This document shows, piece by piece, positions 7,233 to 14,969 of a stretch of DNA of 30,521 bases; position 1 is the stretch's first letter, and every line of letters begins with the position of its first letter. Source of the DNA: JBHOQX01 sp042408595 (GTDB lineage: Bacteria > Chloroflexota > Chloroflexia > Chloroflexales > Roseiflexaceae); the NCBI GenBank assembly GCA_042408595.1, contig JBHOQX010000029.1:1-30521 (forward strand), written 5' to 3'. The translations under genes and the position numbers were made by a program. The notes beneath the pieces were generated by a model. That model was given only the letters and a program-made list of their open reading frames with translations, did not search any database and was not told the origin of the DNA.

Positions 7233-8148
7233 AGGCGCCTCCTAATTCTGCGTCAACCCCGCCGCGAAAGACGCGGCTCTGGCGGATATCAGCGGCGTCG
7301 ATCCGCGCCAGCTCGGCGCGCGGCACCGGGCCGCCAAGCTGCACAAGCCGGTTCGCCTGGCGCAGCTTGATGCGGTCGAGCGCGTTGCGCACACTGCGGG
7401 CATTCGAGAAATGCGGCTGTTGCACCCGCAGCCGGAGATACTCGGCGAACGCCGCGCGCGCTTCGTTATCGAACTCGTACTGCTGCTGGCGCACCATCAG
7501 CTCGGCGATCGCCATCAGTTCGTCCAGCGTGTAATCCGGAAAATGGATGTGGTGCGCGATCCGCGAGTGAAACCCTGGGTTGGAGTGGAAAAAGGTCTCC
7601 ATCCGCTCCTTGTAGCCGGCGAGGATCACAACCAGGTCGTCGCGCTGGTTTTCCATCACCTGAAGCAGCATTTCGATCGCTTCCTGGCCGTAATCGCGCT
7701 CGTTCTCCGGTCGGTAGAGGTAATAGGCTTCGTCGATGAATAGCACGCCGCCGATCGCCCGCTTGATCATCTCCTTGGTTTTTGGCGCGGTATGGCCCAC
7801 ATACTGCCCAACCAGGTCGTCGCGGGTGGCGACCACCAGATGTCCCTTGCGCACATAACCGAGGCGGTGCAGCATGGCCGCCATGCGGGTCGCCACGGTG
7901 GTCTTGCCGGTGCCGGGGCGCCCGGTGAACGACATATGCAGCGTCGGGCGCTCCGTCGCCAGGCCGGCCTGCTCGCGCAGACGCGCCACCAGCAGCAGCG
8001 CGGCGATCTCGCGGATGCGCGTCTTGACCGGGGCCAGGCCGATCAGTTCGCGGTCGAGGTCGTCCAGCAACTCATGGATGCACGACTCGCGGTACGCAGC
8101 GGCGATGTCAATCGCTGGCGCATCGGCGGCTGTGGCGATGGGTGTCAT
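7189..8148 (-). CDS. cbbX: Red-type RuBisCO activase CbbX (AAA+)
   Basis: The 319-residue AAA+ ATPase has Walker A GRPGTGKTT (76-84), Walker B GVLFIDE (134-140), the pore-loop region YVGHT (116-120) and NPGFHSR (190-196) with a likely arginine finger. CbbX hexamers pull on the C-terminus of the RuBisCO large subunit to release inhibitory sugar phosphates, with RuBP as activator in characterised examples. It follows cbbS by 53 bases, the usual cbbL-cbbS-cbbX order. The ribosome site before the ATG at 8148 is weak (AAGAGA). The last 14 or so codons overlap the start of prk, and the C-terminal tail (about 295-319) is not conserved in appearance. Confidence 0.93.
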   Translation of the reverse strand: MTPIATAADAPAIDIAAAYRESCIHELLDDLDRELIGLAPVKTRIREIAALLLVARLREQAGLATERPTLHMSFTGRPGTGKTTVATRMAAMLHRLGYVRKGHLVVATRDDLVGQYVGHTAPKTKEMIKRAIGGVLFIDEAYYLYRPENERDYGQEAIEMLLQVMENQRDDLVVILAGYKERMETFFHSNPGFHSRIAHHIHFPDYTLDELMAIAELMVRQQQYEFDNEARAAFAEYLRLRVQQPHFSNARSVRNALDRIKLRQANRLVQLGGPVPRAELARIDAADIRQSRVFRGGVDAELGGAYATAAADHSGDRGR

Positions 8149-8201
8149 GCCGTGTCTCTTTCGCTCGAGAGGCGGCGGTGGGCGCGCGACAGGCGCGGAG
8201 C

Positions 8202-8627
8202 TTACGCCGGGCCGTAGCGTTCACCGCTGGGCCGATCGGTGGCATAGGCGTGCATGCTGTACTTCATCTGTCGGTCGCGGGCGTCCGTCCGTGCAAGGCG
8301 GAAGCCGGGCTCGTCCGGCGGCCGGTTGACGATGAAGCTGAGCGCCGTGGTCTGCCGGCCCAGCCGGCGGTCGTAGCCGCTGAGGCGGATGTAGGAGTGG
8401 GGCAGGGCCGCGCGGCAGGCGGCCAGCTCTCGCATGATCGCGGCGGCGTCGCGGATGTCGAACATCGGCAGGCCCCACATCTCCCAGTAGACGTTGCGCG
8501 GGTGCGGGTCGTCGGTGTACTCGATCGCCACCGGCCAGCCATTATCCAGGCAGTACTGCACCTGCGCGCGAATCTGCTCGTCGCTCAGATCGGGCAGGTA
8601 GGAAAACGTTCCCTGCGTGATGCGCAT
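8202..8627 (-). CDS. cbbS: RuBisCO small subunit, form IC/ID (red-type)
   Basis: The 141-residue protein starts MRITQGTFSYLPDLSDEQ and contains YTDDPHPRNVYWEMWGLPMFD, typical of red-type small subunits. The C-terminal segment from about 117 to the end (RQMKYSMHAYATDRPSGERY) corresponds to the extra beta-hairpin of form IC/ID small subunits, which lines the central channel of the L8S8 complex. The start at 8627 is set by homology to the conserved N-terminus and an AGGAA 7-8 bases upstream; the frame is open further upstream but runs into the heptamer repeats. It lies between cbbL and cbbX. Confidence 0.95.
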   Translation of the reverse strand: MRITQGTFSYLPDLSDEQIRAQVQYCLDNGWPVAIEYTDDPHPRNVYWEMWGLPMFDIRDAAAIMRELAACRAALPHSYIRLSGYDRRLGRQTTALSFIVNRPPDEPGFRLARTDARDRQMKYSMHAYATDRPSGERYGPA

Positions 8628-8649
8628 CGCTCGTTCCTGTCGGGAGTTC

Positions 8650-8670
8650 AGAAGCCAGAAGCCAGCCAGG
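8650..8670 (+). repeat. Tandem heptamer in the cbbL-cbbS spacer
   Basis: AGAAGCC occurs twice in tandem (8650-8656 and 8657-8663), followed by AGCCAGG. The tract is directly preceded by GAGTTCAG, the core shared with several other spacers in the window. Confidence 0.55.
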
Positions 8671-8739
8671 GGGACACGGAGAAGGGGAGATGAGCCAGGA
8701 GACTGCACTCAACACGCTCCTCGCTGCCTCCTGGCTGCC

Positions 8740-10188
8740 CTACCATGTTGGGGTCACCAGCACGTCTGGCGTATCGGTCGATTCAAAGTTGAATGTCACA
8801 TCCTTCCAGATCTCGAGCGCCTTGCGCAGCGATGGGGACCAGCGGGCGGCGCGCGCCAGGATCTCCGGCCCTTCGTTGAGGTAGTCGCGCCCCTCGTTGC
8901 GGGCCTGGATCATCGCCTCGACCGCCACGCGGTTGGCGGTCGCCCCTTCGGCGATGCCGTCCGGATGGCCGATCGTCCCGCCGCCGAACTGGAGCACGAC
9001 ATCCTCGCCGAGGTAATGCAGCAGCAGGTGCATCTGTCCGGCGTGAATGCCGCCCGACGCCACCGGCATCACCCCCGGCATCGAGACCCAATCCTGCTCG
9101 AAGTACAGACCCTGCGCGGGATTGGGCGCGAGCGCGTTCTCGCGCAGCGTGGCGTAGTAGCCCTGGACGTTGTGCGGATCGCCCTCCAGCTTGCCGACGA
9201 TCGTCCCGGCGTGGAGATGATCGACCCCGGCCAGGCGCATCCATTTCGCCAGCACGCGGAAACTGACGCCGTGCGTCTTCTGCCGGGTGAACGTGCCATG
9301 GCCGGCGCGATGGAGATGAAGGATCACGCCGTTCTTGCGGGCCCACTTCGCCATGGACTGAATCGCGGTGTAGCCGACCGTCAGGTCGATCATGATGATC
9401 ACGCTGCCCAGCTCTTTGGCGAACTCGGCGCGCTCGTACATCTCCTCCATCGTCCCGGCGGTCACGTTCATGTAATGGCCCTTGATCTCGCCGGTCGCCG
9501 CCATGGCCTTGTTGACGGCCTCCATGCAGAACAGGAAGCGGTCGCGCCAGCGCATGAACGGCTGCGAGTTGATATTCTCATCGTCCTTGACGAAGTCCAG
9601 GCCGCCGCGCAGCGCCTCGTACACGACGCGGCCGTAGTTGCGCGCCGAGAGGCCGAGCTTCGGCTTGGTCGTCGCGCCGAGCAGCGGGCGGCCGTATTTG
9701 TTCAGGTACTCGCGTTCCATCACGATGCCGTGCGCCGGCCCCTGGAACGTCTTGACGTAGTGCGGCGGAATGCGCATGTCCTCCAGGCGCAGCGATTTGA
9801 GCGCCTTGAAGCCGAAGACGTTGCCGATGATCGACGACGTCAGGTTGGCGATCGAGCCTTCTTCGAACAGATCGAGATCGTAGGCGATCCAGGCGATGTG
9901 CTGGTTCGTGCCGGGCACCGGATCGACCCGGCAGCACTTGGCCTGGTAGTGCTCGTAGGCCGTCAGCCGGTCGGTCCAGACCACCGTCCAGGTAGCGGTG
10001 GACGACTCGCCGGCGACCGCCGCCGCGGCCTCGATCGGCTCGACCCCCTCCTGCGGCACCAGGCGGAACGCGCAGAGGATGTCGGTGTCCTTCGGCTCAT
10101 AGCCCGGGTCGTAGTAGCCCATCTCGGCGTAGGGCGTGACGCCCGCCGACCAGCGGCTCTTCGGCGCTCCGTTGATGGGGGTTGCCAT
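8740..10188 (-). CDS. cbbL: RuBisCO large subunit, form IC/ID (red-type)
   Basis: The 482-residue protein carboxylates RuBP to two 3-phosphoglycerates. The active site is complete: K175 and K177 in GATTKPKLGLS, the carbamylated lysine K201 with D203 and E204 in GLDFVKDDEN, H293/R294 in HLHRAGH, and loop-6 K333 in GTIVGKLEG. The GATTKPKLGLSARNYGR stretch is typical of red-type (IC/ID) enzymes, against GTIIKPKLGL in green-type ones. The ATG at 10188 is preceded by AAGGAG at 6 bases. It is the first gene of the cbb operon and is followed by cbbS after 112 bases. Forms II, III and the RuBisCO-like form IV are excluded by the motifs and by the small subunit gene. Confidence 0.97.
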   Translation of the reverse strand: MATPINGAPKSRWSAGVTPYAEMGYYDPGYEPKDTDILCAFRLVPQEGVEPIEAAAAVAGESSTATWTVVWTDRLTAYEHYQAKCCRVDPVPGTNQHIAWIAYDLDLFEEGSIANLTSSIIGNVFGFKALKSLRLEDMRIPPHYVKTFQGPAHGIVMEREYLNKYGRPLLGATTKPKLGLSARNYGRVVYEALRGGLDFVKDDENINSQPFMRWRDRFLFCMEAVNKAMAATGEIKGHYMNVTAGTMEEMYERAEFAKELGSVIIMIDLTVGYTAIQSMAKWARKNGVILHLHRAGHGTFTRQKTHGVSFRVLAKWMRLAGVDHLHAGTIVGKLEGDPHNVQGYYATLRENALAPNPAQGLYFEQDWVSMPGVMPVASGGIHAGQMHLLLHYLGEDVVLQFGGGTIGHPDGIAEGATANRVAVEAMIQARNEGRDYLNEGPEILARAARWSPSLRKALEIWKDVTFNFESTDTPDVLVTPTW

Positions 10189-10578
10189 GCTGCTCTCCTT
10201 GCGTGTGCGAGCAAAGCGGCCGGAGACGGGTGCAATCGCCGATGGGCGATCGCAGAAGACGACCGGGCGTTCCGAAGGCATCGGCTCCGGGATCGCGCCC
10301 ACACCATCTGCCTGGAACTGCACCGCCGAGAGGCGCCGCGCGCCCGTCCCGTGTCTCCGCGGCGGAGCCGTGTCGGCCGCCATGCTGAGTGTAGCAGGCA
10401 ACACCCCCCGCGTCTAATACCTGTTGATACAAGAATGTATATGCCTGGAGTTATACGTTTCGATGCAGAAATGTATCGTTGGGCTGCGCCTCAGTGACAG
10501 CCCGGCGAAGCCAGCTGTCCGTGTCGTGCCCATCGGTATGGGCGGCTGCCGCCGCTCATCGGTCGCGCGGCCATCGGC
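10189..10578 (-). promoter_or_regulatory. Upstream region of cbbL with AT-rich island and dyad
   Basis: This 390-base gap lies between the HAD gene and cbbL and holds no supported gene. Bases 10411-10480 are markedly AT-richer than the surroundings. They contain the dyad ATACA-N4-TGTAT (10427-10440), and the half-site TGTAT recurs at 10472-10476, 36 bases away. LysR-type regulators bind T-N11-A dyads, so this is a plausible CbbR operator. No clear -35/-10 pair was found, only TATTAG (10414-10419) and TATAAC (10450-10455) on the minus strand. A GACAGC/GCTGTC hairpin with an inner GGC/GCC (10496-10519) lies on the HAD side and may end the upstream transcript. Confidence 0.5.
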
Positions 10579-11238
10579 TCACCCATCGGCCGCGCCGCGC
10601 TCCCATTCGATCACATGGCGAAGGGCCGACAGGATATCCGGCACGATCAGGTCGGCCTGCGCCGCCAGCGGGCTCGCTATTCCGGCGAGGAGAATGGTCC
10701 GCATGCCCAGCGCACGCGCCGGCGGCAGGTTCTGCGGCGTGTCTTCGATCAGCAGCGTCTCCGCGCCGGAAACCCCCAGGTCGTCCAGCGCGCGCCGGTA
10801 GATCGCCGGGTGGGGTTTCGGCTGGAAGTCGAAGTAGCGGATGTCGAAGATCCGGCTGAAGTGGCGCCGGATGCCGAGCGCGTGCAGCACGCGCTCGGCG
10901 TGCTCCACCGGCGAGTTGGTGAAGATCGCCTTCGTGGCGCGCAGCTCGCCGAGCAACTGGTCGAGCGCCGCGTCGAATTGCAGGAACGCCTGGACTTCCA
11001 GATCGTGAACATAGGCGAGGTAGTCCTCGATGTCCACGGTGTGATGGTTTTGCAGGCCGCGCAGTGTCGTACCGTATTGGGCGAAGTAGCGCCGGCGCAG
11101 ATCGCGCGCCGCTTCGCGGCTGATACCGAGCTTGCGTTCGACGTAGTCGGTGATCCGTTCGTCAAAGACGTTGTTCAGACCGGACGACGCTGGATAGAGC
11201 GTGTTGTCGAGGTCGAAGAGGATGGCAGCGATTTTCAT
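10579..11238 (-). CDS. HAD-superfamily phosphatase, pyrimidine 5'-nucleotidase-like
   Basis: The 219-residue protein has the HAD motifs: nucleophile and acid D9/D11 in FDLDNTLYP, motif II Thr107 (FTNSP), Lys141 and the acidic motif E165/D166 (LLIEDT). The FDLDNTLYP start and the helical cap resemble the SDT1/pyrimidine 5'-nucleotidase subgroup. Members dephosphorylate nucleotides or small phosphate esters. Its position upstream of cbbL on the same strand makes 2-phosphoglycolate, the RuBisCO oxygenase product, a reasonable alternative substrate; this is inference only. It follows the ABC permease by 54 bases, so it may be the tail of the transporter transcript instead. The ATG at 11238 begins the conserved fold directly. 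Confidence 0.82.
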   Translation of the reverse strand: MKIAAILFDLDNTLYPASSGLNNVFDERITDYVERKLGISREAARDLRRRYFAQYGTTLRGLQNHHTVDIEDYLAYVHDLEVQAFLQFDAALDQLLGELRATKAIFTNSPVEHAERVLHALGIRRHFSRIFDIRYFDFQPKPHPAIYRRALDDLGVSGAETLLIEDTPQNLPPARALGMRTILLAGIASPLAAQADLIVPDILSALRHVIEWERGAADG

Positions 11239-11292
11239 GCCCTGAGTATAGCAGGAAATGGGGGGCTCGGCTTGGGCTGCGCGCCGCCGGCC

Positions 11293-12240
11293 TCACTGGC
11301 GGAGCGCTCGCTGCCGCCCATAGATCGACATGAGCAGGAGGAGCAGGACGCCATAGACGATCTGCCGGGCGTACTCCGGCATCTGCAGGGTAGTCAGCAG
11401 GCTGGCGATCACCGTCAGCACCAGCGCGCCGGCCATCGTCCCGGCATAGCCGCCGACCCCGCCGGCCAGCAGTGTTCCGCCGACGACCACCGCCGCAACC
11501 GACGGCAGGGTGTAGGGGTTGCCGAGGTTGAGGAAGACGTTCTGGGTGAAGCCGAGCAGCGCGAAGCCGCCAAGCGCCGCCAGCATCCCGCTCAGCGCGT
11601 AGGTGGCGATGATCACCGCCGGGACGCGCACGCCGGAGAGGCGCGCCGTGGTGCGATTCACGCCGATGGCGTACAGGTGTTGGCCATAGGTGGTGCGCTG
11701 CAGCAGCAGCCAGATCGCGCCGCCGAGCAGCGCCCAGAGCAGGACGACGCCGGGGACGCCGAACAGCAGCGGCGCGGAGAGCAGCCGGTTCATCAGCGGC
11801 GCGGCGCCGCCCTCCAGCCTGCCCTGCGTGATCGCCAGGATCAACCCTTGCACGACGCCGGTCATCCCGAGCGTCATCACCAGCGGCGGGATGCGCAGCA
11901 GCGTCACTCCCAGGCCGTTCACCGCGCCGATCAGCGCTCCGACGCCGAGCGCCACCGCCAGCGCCGGCAGCACCAGCGCATCGCGCCCGTCGACGATGCC
12001 GTAGACCAGGATGGCGCCGAGGGTGACGACCGCGCCGACCGAGAGGTCGATCCCCTCGCCGCCGCTGAGGATGACCAGCGTCTGCCCGGCGGCGATGATG
12101 CCCAGAAAGGCGGCCAGGCGCAGGATGTTCGTTCCCAGATCGAAGCTGGCGAAGCCAGGGCGCAGCACGCCGCCCAGGATAAAGAGCCCGATCGCCAGCA
12201 GCAGCGCGATCAGCGGCGGAGATAGCTTCAGACGTGCCAT
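11293..12240 (-). CDS. CUT2-type sugar ABC transporter permease
   Basis: The 315-residue, very hydrophobic protein is an inner-membrane permease of the RbsC/branched-chain permease family, with about 8-10 membrane segments. The signature region GQTLVILSGGEGIDLSVG (52-69) matches the family, though an extra GEG lies within it compared with the partner permease. ATG at 12240 is chosen over an upstream TTG because GGGAG lies 7 bases before it. The gene starts 33 bases after the stop of the other permease, consistent with one operon and a heterodimeric channel served by the ATPase at 13350 and the lipoprotein at 14970. Confidence 0.88.
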   Translation of the reverse strand: MARLKLSPPLIALLLAIGLFILGGVLRPGFASFDLGTNILRLAAFLGIIAAGQTLVILSGGEGIDLSVGAVVTLGAILVYGIVDGRDALVLPALAVALGVGALIGAVNGLGVTLLRIPPLVMTLGMTGVVQGLILAITQGRLEGGAAPLMNRLLSAPLLFGVPGVVLLWALLGGAIWLLLQRTTYGQHLYAIGVNRTTARLSGVRVPAVIIATYALSGMLAALGGFALLGFTQNVFLNLGNPYTLPSVAAVVVGGTLLAGGVGGYAGTMAGALVLTVIASLLTTLQMPEYARQIVYGVLLLLLMSIYGRQRALRQ

Positions 12241-12273
12241 AGCCGTGCTCCCGAACAACCTGATCTTCGATCG

Positions 12274-13284
12274 CTACCCTCTTCGCCCCCGCACCAGCGC
12301 CGCCAGGCCAGGCCCGGCCAGCGCCAGCATGACGATCAGCCCATCCACCAGCACCTGGTACCACGACGGAATGTTGGCGAAGGAGATCATGCTGCGGATC
12401 ATGCCCAGGATCAGCACGCCGATGACCGAGCCGAAGACGCTCCCCTGCCCGCCGCGCAGGCGTGTGCCGCCGAGCACGACCGCCACGATCGACGAGAGCG
12501 TGAGCGGCCCGCCGATCAGCGGGCTGCCGGCCCCGGTGCTCAGCACCAGGGCCGCCGCGCCCGCCCCGGCCATGAGCCCCGAAAGCACGTAGGTGCTGAA
12601 GCGGACCAGCGCCACCGGCACGCCGGTCGCATAGGCCGCGACCGGCTGCCCGCCGACGGCGTACAGATACGGCCCGAAGCGCGTGCCGCGCAGCCCCGTC
12701 CATAGCAGCAGCACCAGGGCGATCGCCCAGATCGCCAGCGGGATGCCGAGCGGGCTGGACTGGTAGAATGCGATCGCCGCGTCGGGGACGGCGCCGCCGG
12801 GGCTTGGCAGGATCCAGAGCGCCAGCCCGGCGAAGATGAAGCTCGTGGCGAACGTTGTCACGATCGGCTGGAAGCGCAGGTAGGCCACGCAGGCGCCGTT
12901 GAGCGCGCCGGCGAGCGCGCCCGCCACCAGACCGAGGAGCAAGGCCGGCAGCAGCAGGCCGGCGTCCTGCCCGTCGCCGAGCGCCCGCACCATCACCACA
13001 TTCGCCAGCGACACCACGGCGCCGACCGACAGGTCCACCCCGCCGCCGATGATCACCAGCGTCTGTCCGGCGGCCAGCAGCATCAGCGGCAGGAAGGTGC
13101 GCAGCGTGCCACTTAGCGACGCCGGGCGAAAGAAGTTCGGCTGGAGCAGGTAGTTGATCGCGGCGACGACCAGCAACAGCCCCAGCGCGACGGCATACGG
13201 CTGGCGGCGCAGCGCGCTGAACGCTGAACGCGAATGGCCGGATGCGGACAGTTGGCTGCTCAATGCGGGAGGTTCGTTGTTCAT
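12274..13284 (-). CDS. CUT2-type sugar ABC transporter permease
   Basis: The 336-residue integral membrane protein is an RbsC-family permease with the signature GQTLVIIGGGVDLSVGAV at 73-90 and many hydrophobic segments. The N-terminal 28 residues are hydrophilic and rich in Ser. Part of that tail is encoded by a heptamer repeat (GCTGAAC twice, 13216-13229), so it is probably not conserved. ATG at 13284 follows a weak GAGAG. The gene lies between the ATPase gene, from which a strong hairpin separates it, and the second permease gene. Confidence 0.87.
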   Translation of the reverse strand: MNNEPPALSSQLSASGHSRSAFSALRRQPYAVALGLLLVVAAINYLLQPNFFRPASLSGTLRTFLPLMLLAAGQTLVIIGGGVDLSVGAVVSLANVVMVRALGDGQDAGLLLPALLLGLVAGALAGALNGACVAYLRFQPIVTTFATSFIFAGLALWILPSPGGAVPDAAIAFYQSSPLGIPLAIWAIALVLLLWTGLRGTRFGPYLYAVGGQPVAAYATGVPVALVRFSTYVLSGLMAGAGAAALVLSTGAGSPLIGGPLTLSSIVAVVLGGTRLRGGQGSVFGSVIGVLILGMIRSMISFANIPSWYQVLVDGLIVMLALAGPGLAALVRGRRG

Positions 13285-13302
13285 GACGACAGGCTCTCGC
13301 GG

Positions 13303-13328
13303 GCGGCGCGCCACCCGCGGCGCGCCGC
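13303..13328 (-). other. Hairpin between ATPase and permease genes
   Basis: There is a 10-base perfect inverted repeat, GCGGCGCGCC (13303-13312) and GGCGCGCCGC (13319-13328), with a 6-base loop. It lies in the 65-base spacer after the ATPase stop. Such structures in transporter operons often stabilise mRNA ends or lower downstream expression. The role here is inferred. Confidence 0.5.
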
Positions 13329-13349
13329 GCACGTCACGTGGTCGCACAG

Positions 13350-14855
13350 TCACCCTACCCCGTGCGCCGTCCCCAGGCTGGCGGTCAGCAGCGCCTCGCG
13401 CGTCAGCGCCGTGCCAGCCAGCTCCGCGGTGATGCGGCCGTCGTGCAGCACCAGCACCCGATCGCACAGGCCAAGCAGCTCGTCATCGTCGCTGCTGTAG
13501 AGGATGATCGCAGCGCCGGCGGCGCGCAGATCGGCCAGCATGCGGTAAAACTCACCCTTCGCGCCCACATCGACGCCTCTGGTCGGATCGTCGAGCAGCA
13601 GGACGCGCGGCGCACGCAGCAGCCACTTGCCGAGCACGACCTTCTGCGCGTTACCGCCGCTCAGAGTGCTCACCGGCGCGTCCAGCGAGCGCATCACCAG
13701 GCGAAGCTGCTCGCCCACGCGCGCGGCGTCGGCCCGCGCCCGCGCCATCTGGATCGGGGTGCCGTAGCGCTGCCAGGATGGAAGCAGCAGATTTTCCAGG
13801 ATCGAGCGCACCGGCAGCAGCCCTTCCGCGTTCCGGTCGCCCGGCACGAAGGCCAGGCCGGCGCGCATGGCCTCCTGCGGATGATGAAACCGCGCCGGCG
13901 CGCCGTCGAGCAACATATCGCCCTGCGCCGGCAGCGCGCCAAACAGCGCCAGCAGCGTCTCGGACTGCCCCTGGCCGCGCAGCCCGCCGAGGCCGAGCAC
14001 CTCGCCCGGGCGCACCTCCAGGCTCACGGCGCGCAGCCCATAGCCGCGCAGATCGGCGGCGCGCAGCCGCGGCGGGGCGTCTGCGGGCGCTGCCGCCTGG
14101 GCGAACTGGCGCGCCACCACGCCGCCTTCGATCATCATGCGCACCAGTGCCGCTTCGCTGGTCTCGTTCAGCGCAACCGTGCCGACGGTGCGCCCCCCGC
14201 GCAGCACCGTGGCGCGGTCGGCGATGCGGAAGACCTCCTCCATGCGATGCGACACGAAGATGATCGCCATCCCGCCGGCTTTCCAGCCGGCGATCAACTC
14301 GAACAGCCGGGCGACCTGCCGACTGTCCAGGCTCGCGGTGGCCTCGTCAAGGAGCATCAGGCGTGGGCTGAGACTCAGCGCCTTGAGGATTTCGACGATC
14401 TGGCGCTCATCGGGCGGCAGCGCCGCGACCGGCGTGTCCGGCCGGAGCGCCGGGCGTACTGCGCCGTCGAACAGCGCCAGCAACGCGGCGGTGCGGCGCG
14501 CCACGTCGCTGCGTTGGATGCGGCCGAAGCGCAGTGGCTCATGGCCGAGCCAGATGTTCTCGGCGACCGACAGGTCCGGCACCAGGCTCAGTTCCTGGTA
14601 GACCGCCGCGATGCCGGCGCGGCGGGCGGCCTTCGGCGAGCCGAAGCGCGCCGGCAGCCCGTTGAGCAGGAGTGTGCCGCTGTCCGGCGCGACCACCCCG
14701 GCGATGATCTTGCCGAGCGTGCTCTTGCCGCTGCCGTTCGCGCCCATCAGCGCGAGCACCTCGCCGCCGCGCGCCTCGAGCGAGCCATCGGTCAGGGCGG
14801 TCACCCCGTCGAAGTGCTTGGCGATCTGTTCGGCAACAAGCGAAAATGGTTGCAT
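13350..14855 (-). CDS. CUT2-type sugar ABC transporter, double ATPase subunit (RbsA-like)
   Basis: The 501-residue protein contains two ABC domains, as in RbsA/MglA. Domain 1 has Walker A GANGSGKST (38-46) and Walker B LMLLDEATASLD, but LPPDERQ stands where the signature motif should be. Domain 2 has a degenerate Walker A (GLRGQGQSE) as is usual for the family, with intact LSGGNAQK and VLLLDDPTRGVDVG. The composite site formed by domain 1 Walker A and domain 2 LSGGN looks functional. It powers import through the two permeases on the cytoplasmic face of the membrane. ATG at 14855 is preferred by homology; an in-frame ATG at 14903 would add 16 residues. Neither has a clear ribosome site. Confidence 0.9.
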   Translation of the reverse strand: MQPFSLVAEQIAKHFDGVTALTDGSLEARGGEVLALMGANGSGKSTLGKIIAGVVAPDSGTLLLNGLPARFGSPKAARRAGIAAVYQELSLVPDLSVAENIWLGHEPLRFGRIQRSDVARRTAALLALFDGAVRPALRPDTPVAALPPDERQIVEILKALSLSPRLMLLDEATASLDSRQVARLFELIAGWKAGGMAIIFVSHRMEEVFRIADRATVLRGGRTVGTVALNETSEAALVRMMIEGGVVARQFAQAAAPADAPPRLRAADLRGYGLRAVSLEVRPGEVLGLGGLRGQGQSETLLALFGALPAQGDMLLDGAPARFHHPQEAMRAGLAFVPGDRNAEGLLPVRSILENLLLPSWQRYGTPIQMARARADAARVGEQLRLVMRSLDAPVSTLSGGNAQKVVLGKWLLRAPRVLLLDDPTRGVDVGAKGEFYRMLADLRAAGAAIILYSSDDDELLGLCDRVLVLHDGRITAELAGTALTREALLTASLGTAHGVG

Positions 14856-14869
14856 CGGTTCGATAACCA

Positions 14870-14923
14870 CGACGGCACGAGGGCACGCAGGATTGTAGCG
14901 CATCCTGCCGCTTCGTGCCGTCG
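14870..14923 (-). other. Stem-loop between binding-protein and ATPase genes
   Basis: Perfect 11-base arms CGACGGCACGA (14870-14880) and TCGTGCCGTCG (14913-14923) enclose 32 bases, in the 114-base gap after the lipoprotein stop. Stems at this place, after the binding-protein gene, are known in other importer operons to protect the upstream message so that more binding protein is made. That role is inferred here. Confidence 0.45.
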
Positions 14924-14969
14924 CGTCGTCGTGGTCGGGCGCCTGACCCGGAGCGGGTGCGGCGCTCGC

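Noticed and set aside
8740..10188. Form III or form IV RuBisCO in nucleotide or sulphur salvage
   Set aside because: A small subunit, CbbX and phosphoribulokinase are adjacent, and all red-type form I catalytic motifs are intact.
8617..10497. Long plus-strand open frame opposite cbbL and cbbS
   Set aside because: It is antisense to genes with complete catalytic motifs. Its composition (Arg, His, Asp-rich, low in aromatic residues) is typical of a GC-rich mirror frame.
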